Origin: Massilia sp. UMI-21
Lineage (GTDB): Bacteria; Pseudomonadota; Gammaproteobacteria; Burkholderiales; Burkholderiaceae_D
Length of the DNA: 64,000 nt
Assembly (NCBI GenBank): GCA_015277795.1
Contig: CP063848.1
Coordinates: forward strand, 1,612,001-1,676,000
Direction of reading: 5' to 3'
Positions 1 through 9,386 of the stretch are shown in pieces. Under the pieces are notes generated by a model, which searched no databases, had not been told where the DNA came from, and saw only the letters and a list, made by a program, of their open reading frames with translations. Made by a program: the position numbers and the translations under genes. Numbering within the stretch: the stretch's first letter is position 1; each line of letters begins with the position of its first letter.

Positions 1-114
1 TACATCACCGGGCTGGGCACCGTCGGCGAGCGCATGCTGATCCTGCTCGACATCGACAGGCTGATGAGCTCCGAGCAGCTCGGCCTGATCACCGCCGTAC
101 AGAAAGCCGCGTAA
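1..114 (+). CDS. cheW: CheW chemotaxis coupling protein, C-terminal end (partial)
   Basis: The window opens inside an open frame that ends with TAA at 112-114. The 37 visible residues (ending GLITAVQKAA) contain the stretch VGERMLILLDIDRLMSSEQL, which matches the last beta-strand and helix of CheW-like proteins, where a short 'ILLDIDRLL' segment closes the SH3-like fold. CheW couples the kinase CheA to chemoreceptors at the membrane. Only the last quarter of the protein is visible, so a CheV or another CheW-domain protein cannot be excluded. Confidence 0.75.
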   Translation, partial: YITGLGTVGERMLILLDIDRLMSSEQLGLITAVQKAA

Positions 115-164
115 GCGGAGGGCAGGCGAGGGCGCGGCCGGCATCGCCTGCAAGCCGACGAAAA

Positions 165-682
165 GGCTCTGTCAGCGTTAACCATGGATGAGGCCTGAAC
201 TGCTGAGCTCCTCCCTGGTCGAACACCTGTCTACATCGACAGGAAGCGGCCGTGAAAACACCAGCTTCAAAAAATGGTTCGCACGACTCCCCGCGCTGAA
301 CGGGGCGCAGCGCCAACAAACACTGGCGGCACTGCAAGCGGCCGCGGGGCTGGACCGGATCGTCGCGCTCATCGAGCAGATCCGCGCACCCCAACGCGCG
401 TGTCCGCGCTGCGCCAGCACGCGCTGCTACCGGCACGGCCAGTCAACCTGCGCGCCGGCGTGCGGGTGCGCCGTCACGCCGCCATCGCCATCCACGTCCA
501 GAACGTCAACGCCTTCCATCAGCGTCTGCGCGACTGGCTGGCCCGCTTTCACGGCGTGGCATCGCGCTACCTGCCGAATTATCTCGGTTGGCACCGGGCG
601 CTCGACTGCGCACGGGCAATTGCTGCGGAACAGTTCTTACGCATCGCAATCGGCGTCATCAACAGATAAAGGTGACAGCGCC
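165..682 (+). mobile_element. Degenerate IS1595-type element (internally deleted, transposase broken)
   Basis: The left end reads GGCTCTGTCAGCGTTA, and the right end, reverse-complemented, reads GGCGCTGTCACCTTTA. These form imperfect terminal inverted repeats. Inside, the frame from 188 encodes the N-terminal part of an IS1595-like transposase, with a zinc-ribbon half CPRC near 398. Around 440 the reading jumps to another frame, which encodes the family's C-terminus ([18 protein letters not shown], then [12 protein letters not shown]). The whole catalytic core is missing, so the element cannot transpose itself. It shares both ends with the shorter remnant at 15026-15261. Confidence 0.8.
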
Positions 683-684
683 AC

Positions 685-713
685 AAAAAAAGGCAAGCCA
701 TTTCTGGCTTGCC
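685..713 (-). terminator. Rho-independent terminator of the porin gene
   Basis: On the minus strand there is a perfect hairpin GGCAAGCC/GGCTTGCC (692-713) followed by seven T residues (685-691). It lies 24 bases downstream of the porin stop codon. Confidence 0.85.
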
Positions 714-736
714 TTTCTGGTTCCGGCGCGCTGCGC

Positions 737-1759
737 TTAGAACGAGTGGCGAATGCCCACGTTGAACACCGACGGATCGGCGCCGAGCGCGGTGACCGGC
801 GGCGCGAAGCTGCCGCCGGCGGAACCCATGCCGAAGGCGGCACGGCCGTTGTTGCGCACGTGGCCGTAGCTGCTGTACACGTTGGTGCGCTTGGACAGGG
901 TGTAGCTGTAGGCGACCGAGAAACCGTTGCCCTTGGCGCCGGTTTCCAGCTTCTGCTGGTGCAGCGAAGCGTAGAACTTGTTCGGTCCCGCGGTGAAGAT
1001 GCCGCCCACGGTCAGGAACTTGTACTCGTTGTTCGGACCTTCCCAGTCGGCTTCCATGTAGGCGGCGCGCAGGTCGAACGCACCGAAGTTGTAGCCGGCG
1101 CCGACCGTGTATTCCTTGTCGTCGCCGGTCGCCAGGCGTTCGGTCTGCTGGTAGCCGGCGCCCAGGTACAGCGGGCCGTTCTTGTACTCCACCGCCGCGC
1201 CCACCAGGCTGCCCGAAGGATCGTCGGTCTGGCGCTCGCCGGCGGCGTAGGACGCCAGGACCGTGAAGCCGCTCAGGGTATCGCTTTTGTAGTTGACCGA
1301 GTTCGACAGGCGGCGGGTCAGGCGGTTGGCGCCGAAGGCGGTCAGGGTCGAGCCGTAGAAGCCGTGGCCCAGCGGGTCGGCCGACTGCGCCACCGCGGCG
1401 ATCGGGCCATATTCGCGGCCCACGGTGATGGTGCCGAAGGAACCCTGCAGGCCGACCACGGCGCGGCGCTGGAAGGTGCCGGCCGCGTCGCCCGCGCCAC
1501 TGTCGAGCGCGACGCCGGCTTCGATGTTGAAGAGCGCTTTCAGGCCATTGCCCAGGTCTTCGGTGCCACGAAAGCCGATACGGCTGGTGGACTGGGTGCC
1601 GGAGCTGATCACGGTGCGGCGGTCTTCGCCCGGCGCGTCATTGTCTTCGATGCCGATCGATGCGTCGGCAATGCCGTAGATCTGGACGCTCGTCTGCGCA
1701 TGGGCTGCAGCCAGCGGCAGGAGGGATAACAGGGCGATGGCCAGGCTCTTCTTTTTCAT
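737..1759 (-). CDS. Gram-negative general porin (outer-membrane trimeric porin)
   Basis: This gene encodes a 340-residue outer-membrane beta-barrel of the betaproteobacterial general porin family, which lets small solutes cross the outer membrane. It has a typical signal peptide (MKKKSLAIALLSLLPLAAAHAQ, cleavage after AHA-Q). The mature protein starts SVQIYGIADASIG, and it contains the family signatures SRIGFRGTEDLGNGLKALFNIE and RRAVVGLQG. The last residue is Phe, as needed for BAM-mediated assembly. The start has a GGAG ribosome-binding site 7-8 bases upstream, and a hairpin terminator follows. It is divergent from galM and may serve galactoside entry, which is an inference from position only. 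Confidence 0.92.
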   Translation of the reverse strand: MKKKSLAIALLSLLPLAAAHAQTSVQIYGIADASIGIEDNDAPGEDRRTVISSGTQSTSRIGFRGTEDLGNGLKALFNIEAGVALDSGAGDAAGTFQRRAVVGLQGSFGTITVGREYGPIAAVAQSADPLGHGFYGSTLTAFGANRLTRRLSNSVNYKSDTLSGFTVLASYAAGERQTDDPSGSLVGAAVEYKNGPLYLGAGYQQTERLATGDDKEYTVGAGYNFGAFDLRAAYMEADWEGPNNEYKFLTVGGIFTAGPNKFYASLHQQKLETGAKGNGFSVAYSYTLSKRTNVYSSYGHVRNNGRAAFGMGSAGGSFAPPVTALGADPSVFNVGIRHSF

Positions 1760-2095
1760 TGATGCTCTCCAGGTGGTTGAATGGGGTGTCCGAACGCCGT
1801 TTTTGTTGTCAGTTGACAGAAACGTACTGTTGCAAAAAGCTTAGCTTCCAGTGTGTTCGAAATGATGCCATGTTTCATTAGCTCTTTGCTTATTCGGTTT
1901 CCGTGAAGCATGTGCGCGTAGCCAAAAAGCCGCACGACCCAGCGCAAACTACGTGTTTCTACTGACCGCACTGTTGTAATTAGGTAACGGAAACGCCAGC
2001 CTCGGCTGTGCGGAGCGCGTGCGCGGGCCTGCTTGCCCCCATGTTAGGATCGGCGCATCCACGACCCTCATCATCACAGCAAGGACAACGACAAC
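1760..2095. promoter_or_regulatory. Divergent intergenic region of porin and galM
   Basis: This 336-bp spacer holds no gene and must carry the promoters for both the porin (leftward) and galM (rightward). It is less GC-rich than its surroundings. The word CTACTGACCGC at 1959-1969 recurs exactly upstream of galT at 15537-15547. A distant inverted pair GGTTTCCGT / ACGGAAAC (near 1894-1903 and 1987-1994) could bring regulator sites together. I see no convincing consensus -35/-10 pair. Confidence 0.45.
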
Positions 2096-3154
2096 GTGCG
2101 CACCGGTATCAGCCAAGCGCCTTTCGGCCAGTTGCCGGGCGGCGAAACCATCACCCAGTTCACGCTCACCAATGCCAACGGCATGGTGGCCAGGATCATC
2201 GATTTCGGCGGCATCATCACCGAGCTGCACGCGCCCGATCGCGCGGGCCGGCTGGCCGACGTCGTGCTGGGCTTCGACACGCTCGCGCCCTACCTGGACG
2301 AGAGCCCGTATTTCGGCGCCCTGATCGGGCGCTACGGCAACCGCATCGCCAAGGGGAAGTTCACGCTCGACGGCCGCGAAGTGTGCCTGCCCACGAATAA
2401 CGGCAACAACCACCTGCACGGCGGGGCGCCAGGCTTCGACAAGGTGAAGTGGCAGGCCGGCGTGGACGGCGACAGCCTGCGCCTGGCCTATACCAGCCGC
2501 GACGGCGAGCAGGGCTACCCGGGCAAGCTCGACGTCACCGTCGTGTACACGCTCCTCGACAGCAACGAACTGGCGGTGCGCTTCCATGCCGTGAGCGACC
2601 AGGCCACCCCGGTCAACCTGACCCAGCACAGCTATTTCAACCTGGCCGCCGGAACCGACGGCAGCGGCGACATCCTCGGGCACCTGTTGACCATCGACGC
2701 CGATGCGTTCGTCGCCATCGACGCCGAATCGATCCCGACCGGGGCGCTGGCGCCGGTGGCAGGCACGCCCTTCGATTTCCGTACGCCGCAGGCGATCGGG
2801 GCGCGCATCGGGCAGGACGATACCCAACTGCGCAACGGCCAGGGCTACGACCACTGCTTCGCGCTGAACAAGCCGCCGGGCAAGGCGATGACCCGGGCCG
2901 CCCACGTGCTGGAACCGGTGTCGGGCCGGGTGCTGGAACTGTTCACCGAAGAGCCGGGCGTGCAGTTCTACAGCGGGAACTTCCTCGACGGCTCGCTGGC
3001 CGGCAAAGGGCGGATGTATGGCTACCGCAGCGGCTTCTGCCTGGAGCCGCAGCACTTCCCGGATTCGCCCAACCAGCCGCATTTCCCGAACGTGATCCTG
3101 CGCCCGGGAGAGGTGTACCAGACCGCGTCGCGCTTTCGCTTTTCAGTCCGGTAA
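2096..3154 (+). CDS. galM: Aldose 1-epimerase (galactose mutarotase)
   Basis: This enzyme interconverts alpha and beta anomers of galactose so that galactokinase can use the sugar. The 352-residue product has the family motifs: NNGNNHLHGG (catalytic His at about 106), HSYFNL (His178) and TEEPGVQFYSGN (catalytic Glu, about 286). The start is GTG, chosen because AAGGA sits 9-13 bases upstream and the N-terminus (SQAPFGQLPGGETITQFTL) aligns with the family. There is no signal peptide, so it is cytoplasmic. It is separated by about 12.5 kb from galT-galK, but the gene pair shares an 11-base upstream word. Confidence 0.93.
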   Translation: MRTGISQAPFGQLPGGETITQFTLTNANGMVARIIDFGGIITELHAPDRAGRLADVVLGFDTLAPYLDESPYFGALIGRYGNRIAKGKFTLDGREVCLPTNNGNNHLHGGAPGFDKVKWQAGVDGDSLRLAYTSRDGEQGYPGKLDVTVVYTLLDSNELAVRFHAVSDQATPVNLTQHSYFNLAAGTDGSGDILGHLLTIDADAFVAIDAESIPTGALAPVAGTPFDFRTPQAIGARIGQDDTQLRNGQGYDHCFALNKPPGKAMTRAAHVLEPVSGRVLELFTEEPGVQFYSGNFLDGSLAGKGRMYGYRSGFCLEPQHFPDSPNQPHFPNVILRPGEVYQTASRFRFSVR

Positions 3155-3159
3155 GCGCG

Positions 3160-4575
3160 CTATTCCAACGACAGCCCGAGCCGTTCGATGAGGCCATTGG
3201 CGCCCAGGTGCAGCGACACCAGCATGGTCTCGTTCTCGAACAGGAAGCGGTAGCGCGCCCGCTCGCGCGCGCCCTCGCTGCTGCGCGCCAGCAGTTCGAC
3301 CGATTGCAGGGCGCCGAAATCACGGAACTCGGCGGCAATCTGGGTGACCCAGTGTTGCGTGAAGCGGCCGCGCTCGCTGTCCGACAGGCCGGCGGGAACG
3401 CGGCCGGCCAGCAGTTCGCCGATCGCCCGGCGCGCCCGTGCGGTGCTGCCCGGCTTGCCGTCGGCGATGGCCGGCGCACGCGTGGGGGCCAGCGCTGGCA
3501 CATAGTGCGCGGCCACCAGGTCGGCGATCCTGCCCTGGCGCGCCGCGGCGGAGTTGGCCAGCACGATCACGCTCAGGCGATCGTCCGGGTAGCGCAGGAT
3601 CACGCTCTTGAAGCCTTGCCAGGCGCCGCCGTGCTGGATCGTGCGGTGGCCGTTCTGCGTGCCCACGTACCAGCCGTAGCCATACGGTCCCTGGCTGCCG
3701 TCCGCCAGCCGGGGCGGGGTCCAGCTGGCCTGTTTCATGCGGGCGTCGAGGATGGTCTCGCCGCCGAGCGCCAGGTCCCAGCGCGCCAGGTCGCGTGCGC
3801 TCAGGTAGATTGCGCCGTCGGCGGTCCGGTTCAGGCTGGGCGCCACCCAGCGCTGGTTCCGCAGCTTGCCGTCGATCCGTTCGTAGCCGGCGGCGCGGTG
3901 CGCAACGATATCGGCCTCGCTGATCACGTCGGCCCCCATGCCGAGCGGCGCAAACAGACGCTCCTTCAGCTGCTCGCCGAAGAACTTGCCGCCGACCCGG
4001 TTGCAGATGAAGCCGAGCAGGTGGTAGCCCGCATTGCTGTAGGCGAAGCGTTCGCCGGGTGCGAACAGCAGCGGCATCGCCGCTTCCAGCGCGATCAACT
4101 CCTCGTCGGTGTAATCCTTGCGCAGGTCGATCTTCGTGTACGGGTCGCCCAGGCCGGACGTGTGCGTGAGCAGGTGGCGGATCGTGATGCCTTGCCAGGC
4201 TGCGGGCGCGCCCGGCAGGTGGCGCGCAACCGGGTCGTCGAGTGTCAGCTTGCCGTCCTTCTCCAGCAGCAGCACCAGGGCCGCGGTGAAGGTCTTGCCC
4301 ACCGAGGCCGACTGGAACATGGTGTCCGGCGTGACCGGCACCCCATGCTCGACGTTGGCCAGGCCATAGCCCTGTTCGCGCACGATCCTGCCGTCCTTGA
4401 CCACCACCACCGCCACGCCGGGAACCTGGCGCCGCTGCATTTCACGCCTGATCGCATCGTCGAGCGCATCGGCCCGGACCGCACCGGCGCACAGGCTCGC
4501 CGCAAGGACGGCAGTCAGTTGCCAGGGCAGGAAGGCCAGGCCGCGTGCCCGATTCCATGGTTTGTCGCCGCGCAT
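3160..4575 (-). CDS. Serine hydrolase of the beta-lactamase / class C family (secreted)
   Basis: This 471-residue protein has an N-terminal signal or anchor segment (residues 10-35). It contains the class C/DD-peptidase active site: S91-V-G-K94 as the nucleophile motif, Y179-S-N181 as the second element, and H315-G-G317 as the third. The substrate cannot be told from sequence; relatives include esterases, D-aminopeptidases and true beta-lactamases. A C-terminal extension of about 100 residues (from about 365) follows the catalytic domain, as in many non-lactamase members. It converges on galM with a 5-bp gap. A resistance role is not implied. Confidence 0.88.
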   Translation of the reverse strand: MRGDKPWNRARGLAFLPWQLTAVLAASLCAGAVRADALDDAIRREMQRRQVPGVAVVVVKDGRIVREQGYGLANVEHGVPVTPDTMFQSASVGKTFTAALVLLLEKDGKLTLDDPVARHLPGAPAAWQGITIRHLLTHTSGLGDPYTKIDLRKDYTDEELIALEAAMPLLFAPGERFAYSNAGYHLLGFICNRVGGKFFGEQLKERLFAPLGMGADVISEADIVAHRAAGYERIDGKLRNQRWVAPSLNRTADGAIYLSARDLARWDLALGGETILDARMKQASWTPPRLADGSQGPYGYGWYVGTQNGHRTIQHGGAWQGFKSVILRYPDDRLSVIVLANSAAARQGRIADLVAAHYVPALAPTRAPAIADGKPGSTARARRAIGELLAGRVPAGLSDSERGRFTQHWVTQIAAEFRDFGALQSVELLARSSEGARERARYRFLFENETMLVSLHLGANGLIERLGLSLE

Positions 4576-4847
4576 TGCATCCTCTTATTGATGTTTTGCA
4601 AGTATGGTAAGCCGGTGGCGCAGGAAAGTCGCCGCAAATCGGCCGTGGCGGGCGGTTTGATGCATGGCGGATATTCCTCTTGCATCGCTGCCGCCACCGG
4701 GGCGGATCGTAGCGGGCGCGGCCCATTCAGATTGCTCGCTATAATCCCCCGATTATAAAAAAGTTAGCGGCGAGACAACAATCGACGGCGACAGGGTGCC
4801 CATCCTTGCGACCGGACGCCGCGCGGAATCGAACTGGGACTATCCTG

Positions 4848-7598
4848 ATGCGCAACGAAAGCAGTCTTTCCCTTCCGACGGACGGCGGCATGACGCTGTC
4901 CGCCCAGGCGGACGATCGTCCATGGCCTGTCTTTCCATCTGTCAAACCGGACAACTGGCCGGAGGGCATGCGCGCGATCGCCGACCTGATCGGCGCCTCG
5001 CATTTTCCGATGGCGATCATGTGGGGCCCCGAACTGCGGCTGTTCTACAACGACGCCTATGCCTTGCTGCTCGGCGACAAGCACCCGGCCGCCATGGGGC
5101 AGCCGTTTCCGATGGTGCGCCCGGAGCTGTGGCCACGCCTGCGGCCCTACATGCTCGAAGCACTGTCGGGCCGGCCCGTCCAGTTCGAGAGTGCCCTGAC
5201 GGACTTCTACCGCAACGGCATGCTCGAACGGCGCTATTTTTCGGCCTCGATCTCGCCGGTGCGCCACGACGGCGAGGTCATCGGCGTGTACTTCGTGCTG
5301 TCCGACTGTACCTCGAAGGTGCAGGCCGAGCAGCGCCACGCCTTCCACCTGAAGCTGAGCGACACGCTGCGCGGGCTGGTCGACGCGGTGGACGTGATGG
5401 CGTCGGCCAGCCGCCTCACCGGCGAATGCCTCGGCGTGGGCCGGGTCGGCTATGGCGAGATCGATGCCGCCGGGCGCACCATCAGCGTGGGCCGCGACTG
5501 GACCGACGGCAGCATCCCCAGCCTGGCCGGAGAGTCGCGCGAGCTCGACAGCTTTGGCCCGGCCGTCGTCGCGCAGCTGCGCACCGGGCGCACCCTGCGC
5601 CTGGACGATATCGCGCTCGACACGCGCGCCGCGCACTACGCGACCGGCTATGCCAGCATCGGCGCGCGTTCGATGATCATCGTGCCGCTGATCGAGGAGG
5701 GACGGCTGGCCGCCGTGTTCTACCTGCACGAGCGGTGCCCGCGCCATTGGAGCGACCAGGAGGTGGCGATGGCCGAGGACGTGGCGAACCATACCCGCGA
5801 AGTGGTGCGGCGCGCCCGCGTGGAGGAATCGCTGCGCGACGAGAAGCGGGTGCTCGAAATGGTCAATCGCACCGGCCAGGCGCTGGCCTCGACGCTCGAC
5901 CTGGACACGCTGCTGCAGGCGATCACCGACGCCGGCACCGAGCTGGCCGGCGCGCGCTTCGGCGCCTTCTTCTACAACGCCGAGGATGAACATGGCCAGC
6001 GGCTCCAGCTCTACACGCTGTCGGGCGCCCTGCGCGAAGACGTGGAAGGGCTGGGCAAGCCGCGCGCCGCCGAACTGTTCCGCCCGATGTTCGCCGGCGA
6101 AGGCGCGGTGCGCAGCGACGACATCACGCGCGACCCGCGCTACGCCGCGCTCGGGCCGGCGCAGTTGTCGCAGGCCGGCATGCCGCCCGGCCACGTGGCG
6201 GTGCGCAGCTACCTGGCGGTGCCGGTCGTGTCGCGCGCCGGCCAGGTGCTGGGCGGCCTGTTCTTCGGCCATCCGGAGCCCGGCGTGTTCACCGAACGCA
6301 CCGAACGCATCGTCGCCGCGGTGGCGGCGCAGGCGGCGATCGCGATGGACAATGCGCGCCTGTACGAGGTGGCGCAGAAGTCGGCGCAGGAACGCGACGC
6401 GCTGCTGCAGAGCGAGCGCGCGGCGCGGGTGCAGGCCGAGCGCCTGAGCCACACCAAGGACGAATTCCTGGCGATGCTCGCGCACGAGCTGCGCAATCCG
6501 CTGGCCCCGATCAGCAGTTCGGCCAGTCTGCTGTCGATGCAGTTCAAGGACGAACCGCGCATCCGCCAGACCAGCACCATCATCAGCCGCCAGGTGCGCC
6601 ACATGAGCCGCCTGATCGACGACCTGCTCGACGTCTCGCGGGTCACGCGCGGCCTGGTCAAGCTCAAGCTGGGCGTGGTGGACTTCCGCGACATCGTCTC
6701 GGGCGCGTTAGACCAGGCGCGTCCGCTGGTCGAGGAAAAGGGCCATGCGATAGCGCTGGCGCTGCCGCCGGTGCCCGTGTACGTGCGCGGCGACCAGACC
6801 CGGCTGGTGCAGAGCGTGGCGAATATCCTCAACAACGCCGCCAAGTACACCCAGAAGGGCGGGCGGATCGCGCTGGCGCTGGAAAGCGGCGCCGGCAGGA
6901 TGCGCCTGACGGTGAGCGACAACGGCTCCGGCATGCCGGCCGAACTGCTGCCCAACGTGTTCGACCTGTTCACGCAGGGAGCGCGCACGCTGGCTCGCTC
7001 GCAGGGCGGCCTCGGGCTGGGCCTGACCCTGGTCAAGCGCCTGATCGAACTGCACCAGGGCGAAGTCGGCGCGCACAGCGAAGGTGTCGGCATGGGCAGC
7101 AGCTTCACCCTCGCGCTGCCATGCGTGGACGCGGCGCCGGAGGCGGGCGGCGCCGGCGCGCCGCCCGAAGACGCGCATCCCCGGCTGGAGCGGCCGCTGC
7201 GCCTGGTGCTGGTCGACGACAACGCCGACGCAGCCGACAGCCTGTCGCAGCTCCTGAACGTGCAGGGCTATCGCACCGCGGTCGAGTACGACGCCCGCTC
7301 GGCCCTGCGCCGTGCCCGCGCCGAGCGGCCGGACGCGATGCTGGTCGACATCGGCCTGCCCGACATCGACGGCTACCACCTGGCCGAGCAGTTGCGCGCC
7401 ATGCCCGAGACGCGCGACACGGTGCTGGTGGCCATCACCGGCTACGGCCAGGCCCGCGACCGCGAGCGGGCCGTCGAAGCCGGCTTCGCGCACCACCTGG
7501 TCAAGCCGGTCGACATGACCGCGCTGATGCGGGTGCTGGAGTCGGTCGGCGCCAGCGCGGCGCGCGCGCGGCCGCAGCCATCGCCAGGCGGCGCCTGA
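4848..7598 (+). CDS. Hybrid sensor histidine kinase with PAS, two GAF, HisKA, HATPase and receiver domains
   Basis: This 916-residue soluble kinase has no transmembrane segment. In order it shows a PAS-like input domain (about 20-140), a GAF domain (about 150-300), a second GAF (about 325-490), a phosphoacceptor helix with AHELRNPLAP (His546), an HK ATPase (N box NNAAKY, then DNGSGM and GLGLGL), and a C-terminal receiver with phosphoacceptor Asp834 in VDIGLPDIDGYH. The ATG at 4848 is preferred to an in-frame TTG at 4806 because it has GGGA 9 bases upstream. GAF domains suggest sensing of a small molecule or light. No dedicated output regulator is adjacent. Confidence 0.9.
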   Translation: MRNESSLSLPTDGGMTLSAQADDRPWPVFPSVKPDNWPEGMRAIADLIGASHFPMAIMWGPELRLFYNDAYALLLGDKHPAAMGQPFPMVRPELWPRLRPYMLEALSGRPVQFESALTDFYRNGMLERRYFSASISPVRHDGEVIGVYFVLSDCTSKVQAEQRHAFHLKLSDTLRGLVDAVDVMASASRLTGECLGVGRVGYGEIDAAGRTISVGRDWTDGSIPSLAGESRELDSFGPAVVAQLRTGRTLRLDDIALDTRAAHYATGYASIGARSMIIVPLIEEGRLAAVFYLHERCPRHWSDQEVAMAEDVANHTREVVRRARVEESLRDEKRVLEMVNRTGQALASTLDLDTLLQAITDAGTELAGARFGAFFYNAEDEHGQRLQLYTLSGALREDVEGLGKPRAAELFRPMFAGEGAVRSDDITRDPRYAALGPAQLSQAGMPPGHVAVRSYLAVPVVSRAGQVLGGLFFGHPEPGVFTERTERIVAAVAAQAAIAMDNARLYEVAQKSAQERDALLQSERAARVQAERLSHTKDEFLAMLAHELRNPLAPISSSASLLSMQFKDEPRIRQTSTIISRQVRHMSRLIDDLLDVSRVTRGLVKLKLGVVDFRDIVSGALDQARPLVEEKGHAIALALPPVPVYVRGDQTRLVQSVANILNNAAKYTQKGGRIALALESGAGRMRLTVSDNGSGMPAELLPNVFDLFTQGARTLARSQGGLGLGLTLVKRLIELHQGEVGAHSEGVGMGSSFTLALPCVDAAPEAGGAGAPPEDAHPRLERPLRLVLVDDNADAADSLSQLLNVQGYRTAVEYDARSALRRARAERPDAMLVDIGLPDIDGYHLAEQLRAMPETRDTVLVAITGYGQARDRERAVEAGFAHHLVKPVDMTALMRVLESVGASAARARPQPSPGGA

Positions 7599-7651
7599 CG
7601 AAGTCCTTCCCGCACGGTTATCATGGGCGTCCAGTCCATGAAAGGTGTCGC

Positions 7652-8341
7652 ATGCCCAGTTACGTCATCACCGCCCCCGTCGCGCCATCGCTGGCCGTGG
7701 CGGGGAGCCTCGAGCGCTTCCCGATCCGCCGCGTGTTCTGTGTCGGCCGCAACTACGGCGCCCATGCGCGCGAGATGGGGAGCGATCCGGGCCGCGAGCC
7801 GCCGTTCTTCTTCACCAAGCCGGCCGACGCCGTGGTGCCCGCCGCCGGCGCGCTGCCGTATCCGCCCGCCACCGGCGAGCTGCACCACGAAGTCGAGCTG
7901 GTGGTGGCGCTCGGCGCCGGCGGCGCTGACGTCGATCCGGCCGCCGCGCTGGCCCTGGTCTGGGGCTATGGCGTGGGCCTGGACCTGACCCGGCGCGACC
8001 TGCAGGCGCTGGCCAAGGACGCCGGCCGGCCGTGGGACATGGCCAAGGGCTTCGATGCCTCGGCGCCGTGCAGCCCGCTCATTCCGGCCGCCACCCTCGG
8101 CCATCCGCAGGATGCGCGCATCTGGCTCGAGGTGAACGGCGCGCTGCGCCAGGAGGGCAAGCTGAACGAGATGATCTGGCCGGTCGCCGACGTGATCAGC
8201 CACCTGTCGCGCCTGGTGACGCTGGCGCCGGGAGACCTGATCTACACCGGCACGCCGGCCGGCGTGGCGGCGCTCGAGCCGGGCGACCAGGTGCGCGGCG
8301 GCGTGGATGGCGTCGCGACCTTCGCGCTGTCGATCATGTAG
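7652..8341 (+). CDS. Fumarylacetoacetate hydrolase family protein
   Basis: This 229-residue protein is a short FAH-fold hydrolase, typically an acylpyruvase or fumarylpyruvate hydrolase that cleaves C-C bonds in aromatic catabolism. It begins RRVFCVGRNYGAHAREMG, a hallmark of the group. It has the metal-binding pattern HHEVELVVALG followed by WGYGVGLDLTRRDLQ, plus a Lys in the MAKGFD segment and the end LIYTGTPAGV. It follows the sensor kinase by 53 bp. Its TAG stop is formed by the first bases of a dispersed repeat (8338-8458). The exact substrate is unknown. Confidence 0.9.
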   Translation: MPSYVITAPVAPSLAVAGSLERFPIRRVFCVGRNYGAHAREMGSDPGREPPFFFTKPADAVVPAAGALPYPPATGELHHEVELVVALGAGGADVDPAAALALVWGYGVGLDLTRRDLQALAKDAGRPWDMAKGFDASAPCSPLIPAATLGHPQDARIWLEVNGALRQEGKLNEMIWPVADVISHLSRLVTLAPGDLIYTGTPAGVAALEPGDQVRGGVDGVATFALSIM

Positions 8342-8458
8342 GGTGGTCGGCTTCGCCGACCGCGCGCTCAACCGGACGAAGAATAGCGGTACATTCGCTC
8401 ATGCAGGAACTGGACGCGCGGCCGCCATCGCCGCCTTTCGTGGCCCGGTCCGCCCTAC
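8338..8458. repeat. Dispersed intergenic repeat, copy 1 (GTAGGGTGG...CCGCCCTAC)
   Basis: This element starts GTAGGGTGGTCGGCTTCGCC and ends CCGCCCTAC, so its outer ends are inverted repeats. It has the same ends and internal words as the copies at 47712-47822 and 55843-55899. The terminal TAG of each end serves as the stop codon of the two convergent genes, the FAH protein (8339-8341) and the UDG-like protein (8455-8457). Confidence 0.75.
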
Positions 8459-9249
8459 GAACCGCGGCCCGCCAGCAGCGTCGCCATCTGCGCCAGCAAG
8501 CCTTCGCGCGCCGCATCGATCCGGGCGCCGTTGGTCTTGCCCGATAGCGCGGCCCGCTCCTTGCGGCCCAGGAAGTAGGCCACCCGCTCCGCATTCGCCC
8601 CCGAAGGATGCGGCAAGCCGTGCAGCACGCGGCCGGGGCGGATCACCCCTTGCGTCACCAGCCAGTCGAGGGTCTCGCCGACGCTGGCGCCCATCGGGAT
8701 GTACAGCGCGTCCGGCAGCTGGCGGGCCTCGTGCGCAAACCAGCGCGCTACCATCTCGCGCAGGAAGCCGTTCTTCAGCGGCGAGGGCGAGCCGCTGTAA
8801 TTCTTTCCATCGACGAAAACAGGATGACGCAGGATCGCGCTCACCTGCACCAGCCCCGCGTCCTGGTCGAACACGGTGGCGCAGCTGGCGATGCCGAGCC
8901 AGCGCTGCACCCCGATCGCATCGAGCAGCGCCACGAAGTTGGGGCGGATCGCGCCGCTGAAGGCGCCGGCCAGGCGCGCGGCGCGCAGCACCGTGTCGTC
9001 ATCGCCGCCGGCGGCCAGCCGGCGCTGCGCTTCGCGCATGGCGTTCCGCCACTGCGCGAAGCCCGGGGTGATGCCAACGACCACGACGCGCGCCTGCGCG
9101 TGCACCGATTCGAAGGGAATGTAATGGGCGCTGTAGCGGCCTTCGCGGCCGAGCAGGAAGGCCGCGGGAATCCGGGCGGGCGTCGCCACCTGCGCCAGGT
9201 CGAGGCCGCGGATCGCCTCGCGGTAGCGGGGAAAGAGCGGGTCGGACAT
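8455..9249 (-). CDS. Uracil-DNA glycosylase superfamily protein
   Basis: The 264-residue product carries the two short motifs of the UDG fold: VVVVGITPGFAQW (residues 55-67, the water-activating loop GxxPG) and GLPHPSGAN (His213-Gly217 region, the minor-groove intercalation loop). Between them is VFVDGKNYSGSPSP. This combination belongs to an uncharacterised UDG-like branch, not to Ung. Catalysis on uracil in DNA is therefore plausible but unproven. The ATG at 9249 was chosen over an upstream frame extension because the N-terminus SDPLFPRYREAI matches a helical domain start and the upstream residues look non-coding. Confidence 0.7.
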   Translation of the reverse strand: MSDPLFPRYREAIRGLDLAQVATPARIPAAFLLGREGRYSAHYIPFESVHAQARVVVVGITPGFAQWRNAMREAQRRLAAGGDDDTVLRAARLAGAFSGAIRPNFVALLDAIGVQRWLGIASCATVFDQDAGLVQVSAILRHPVFVDGKNYSGSPSPLKNGFLREMVARWFAHEARQLPDALYIPMGASVGETLDWLVTQGVIRPGRVLHGLPHPSGANAERVAYFLGRKERAALSGKTNGARIDAAREGLLAQMATLLAGRGS

Positions 9250-9386
9250 CGGGATCCACGTGGAGGGAAAGCGCCATGGTAGCGCACCCGCGCGCGCCGG
9301 CAAGCGCGGAAAAACTGGTACGCTGTCTGCATCGATCAGACAGCCGCAGCGGTCCCACAACACGCGGCCGGGAAGGGGAGGATGCC

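Noticed and set aside
3160..4575. Serine hydrolase as an antibiotic-resistance beta-lactamase
   Set aside because: The motifs are shared with many esterases and peptidases, the protein carries a C-terminal extension untypical of AmpC, and no AmpR-type regulator is adjacent.
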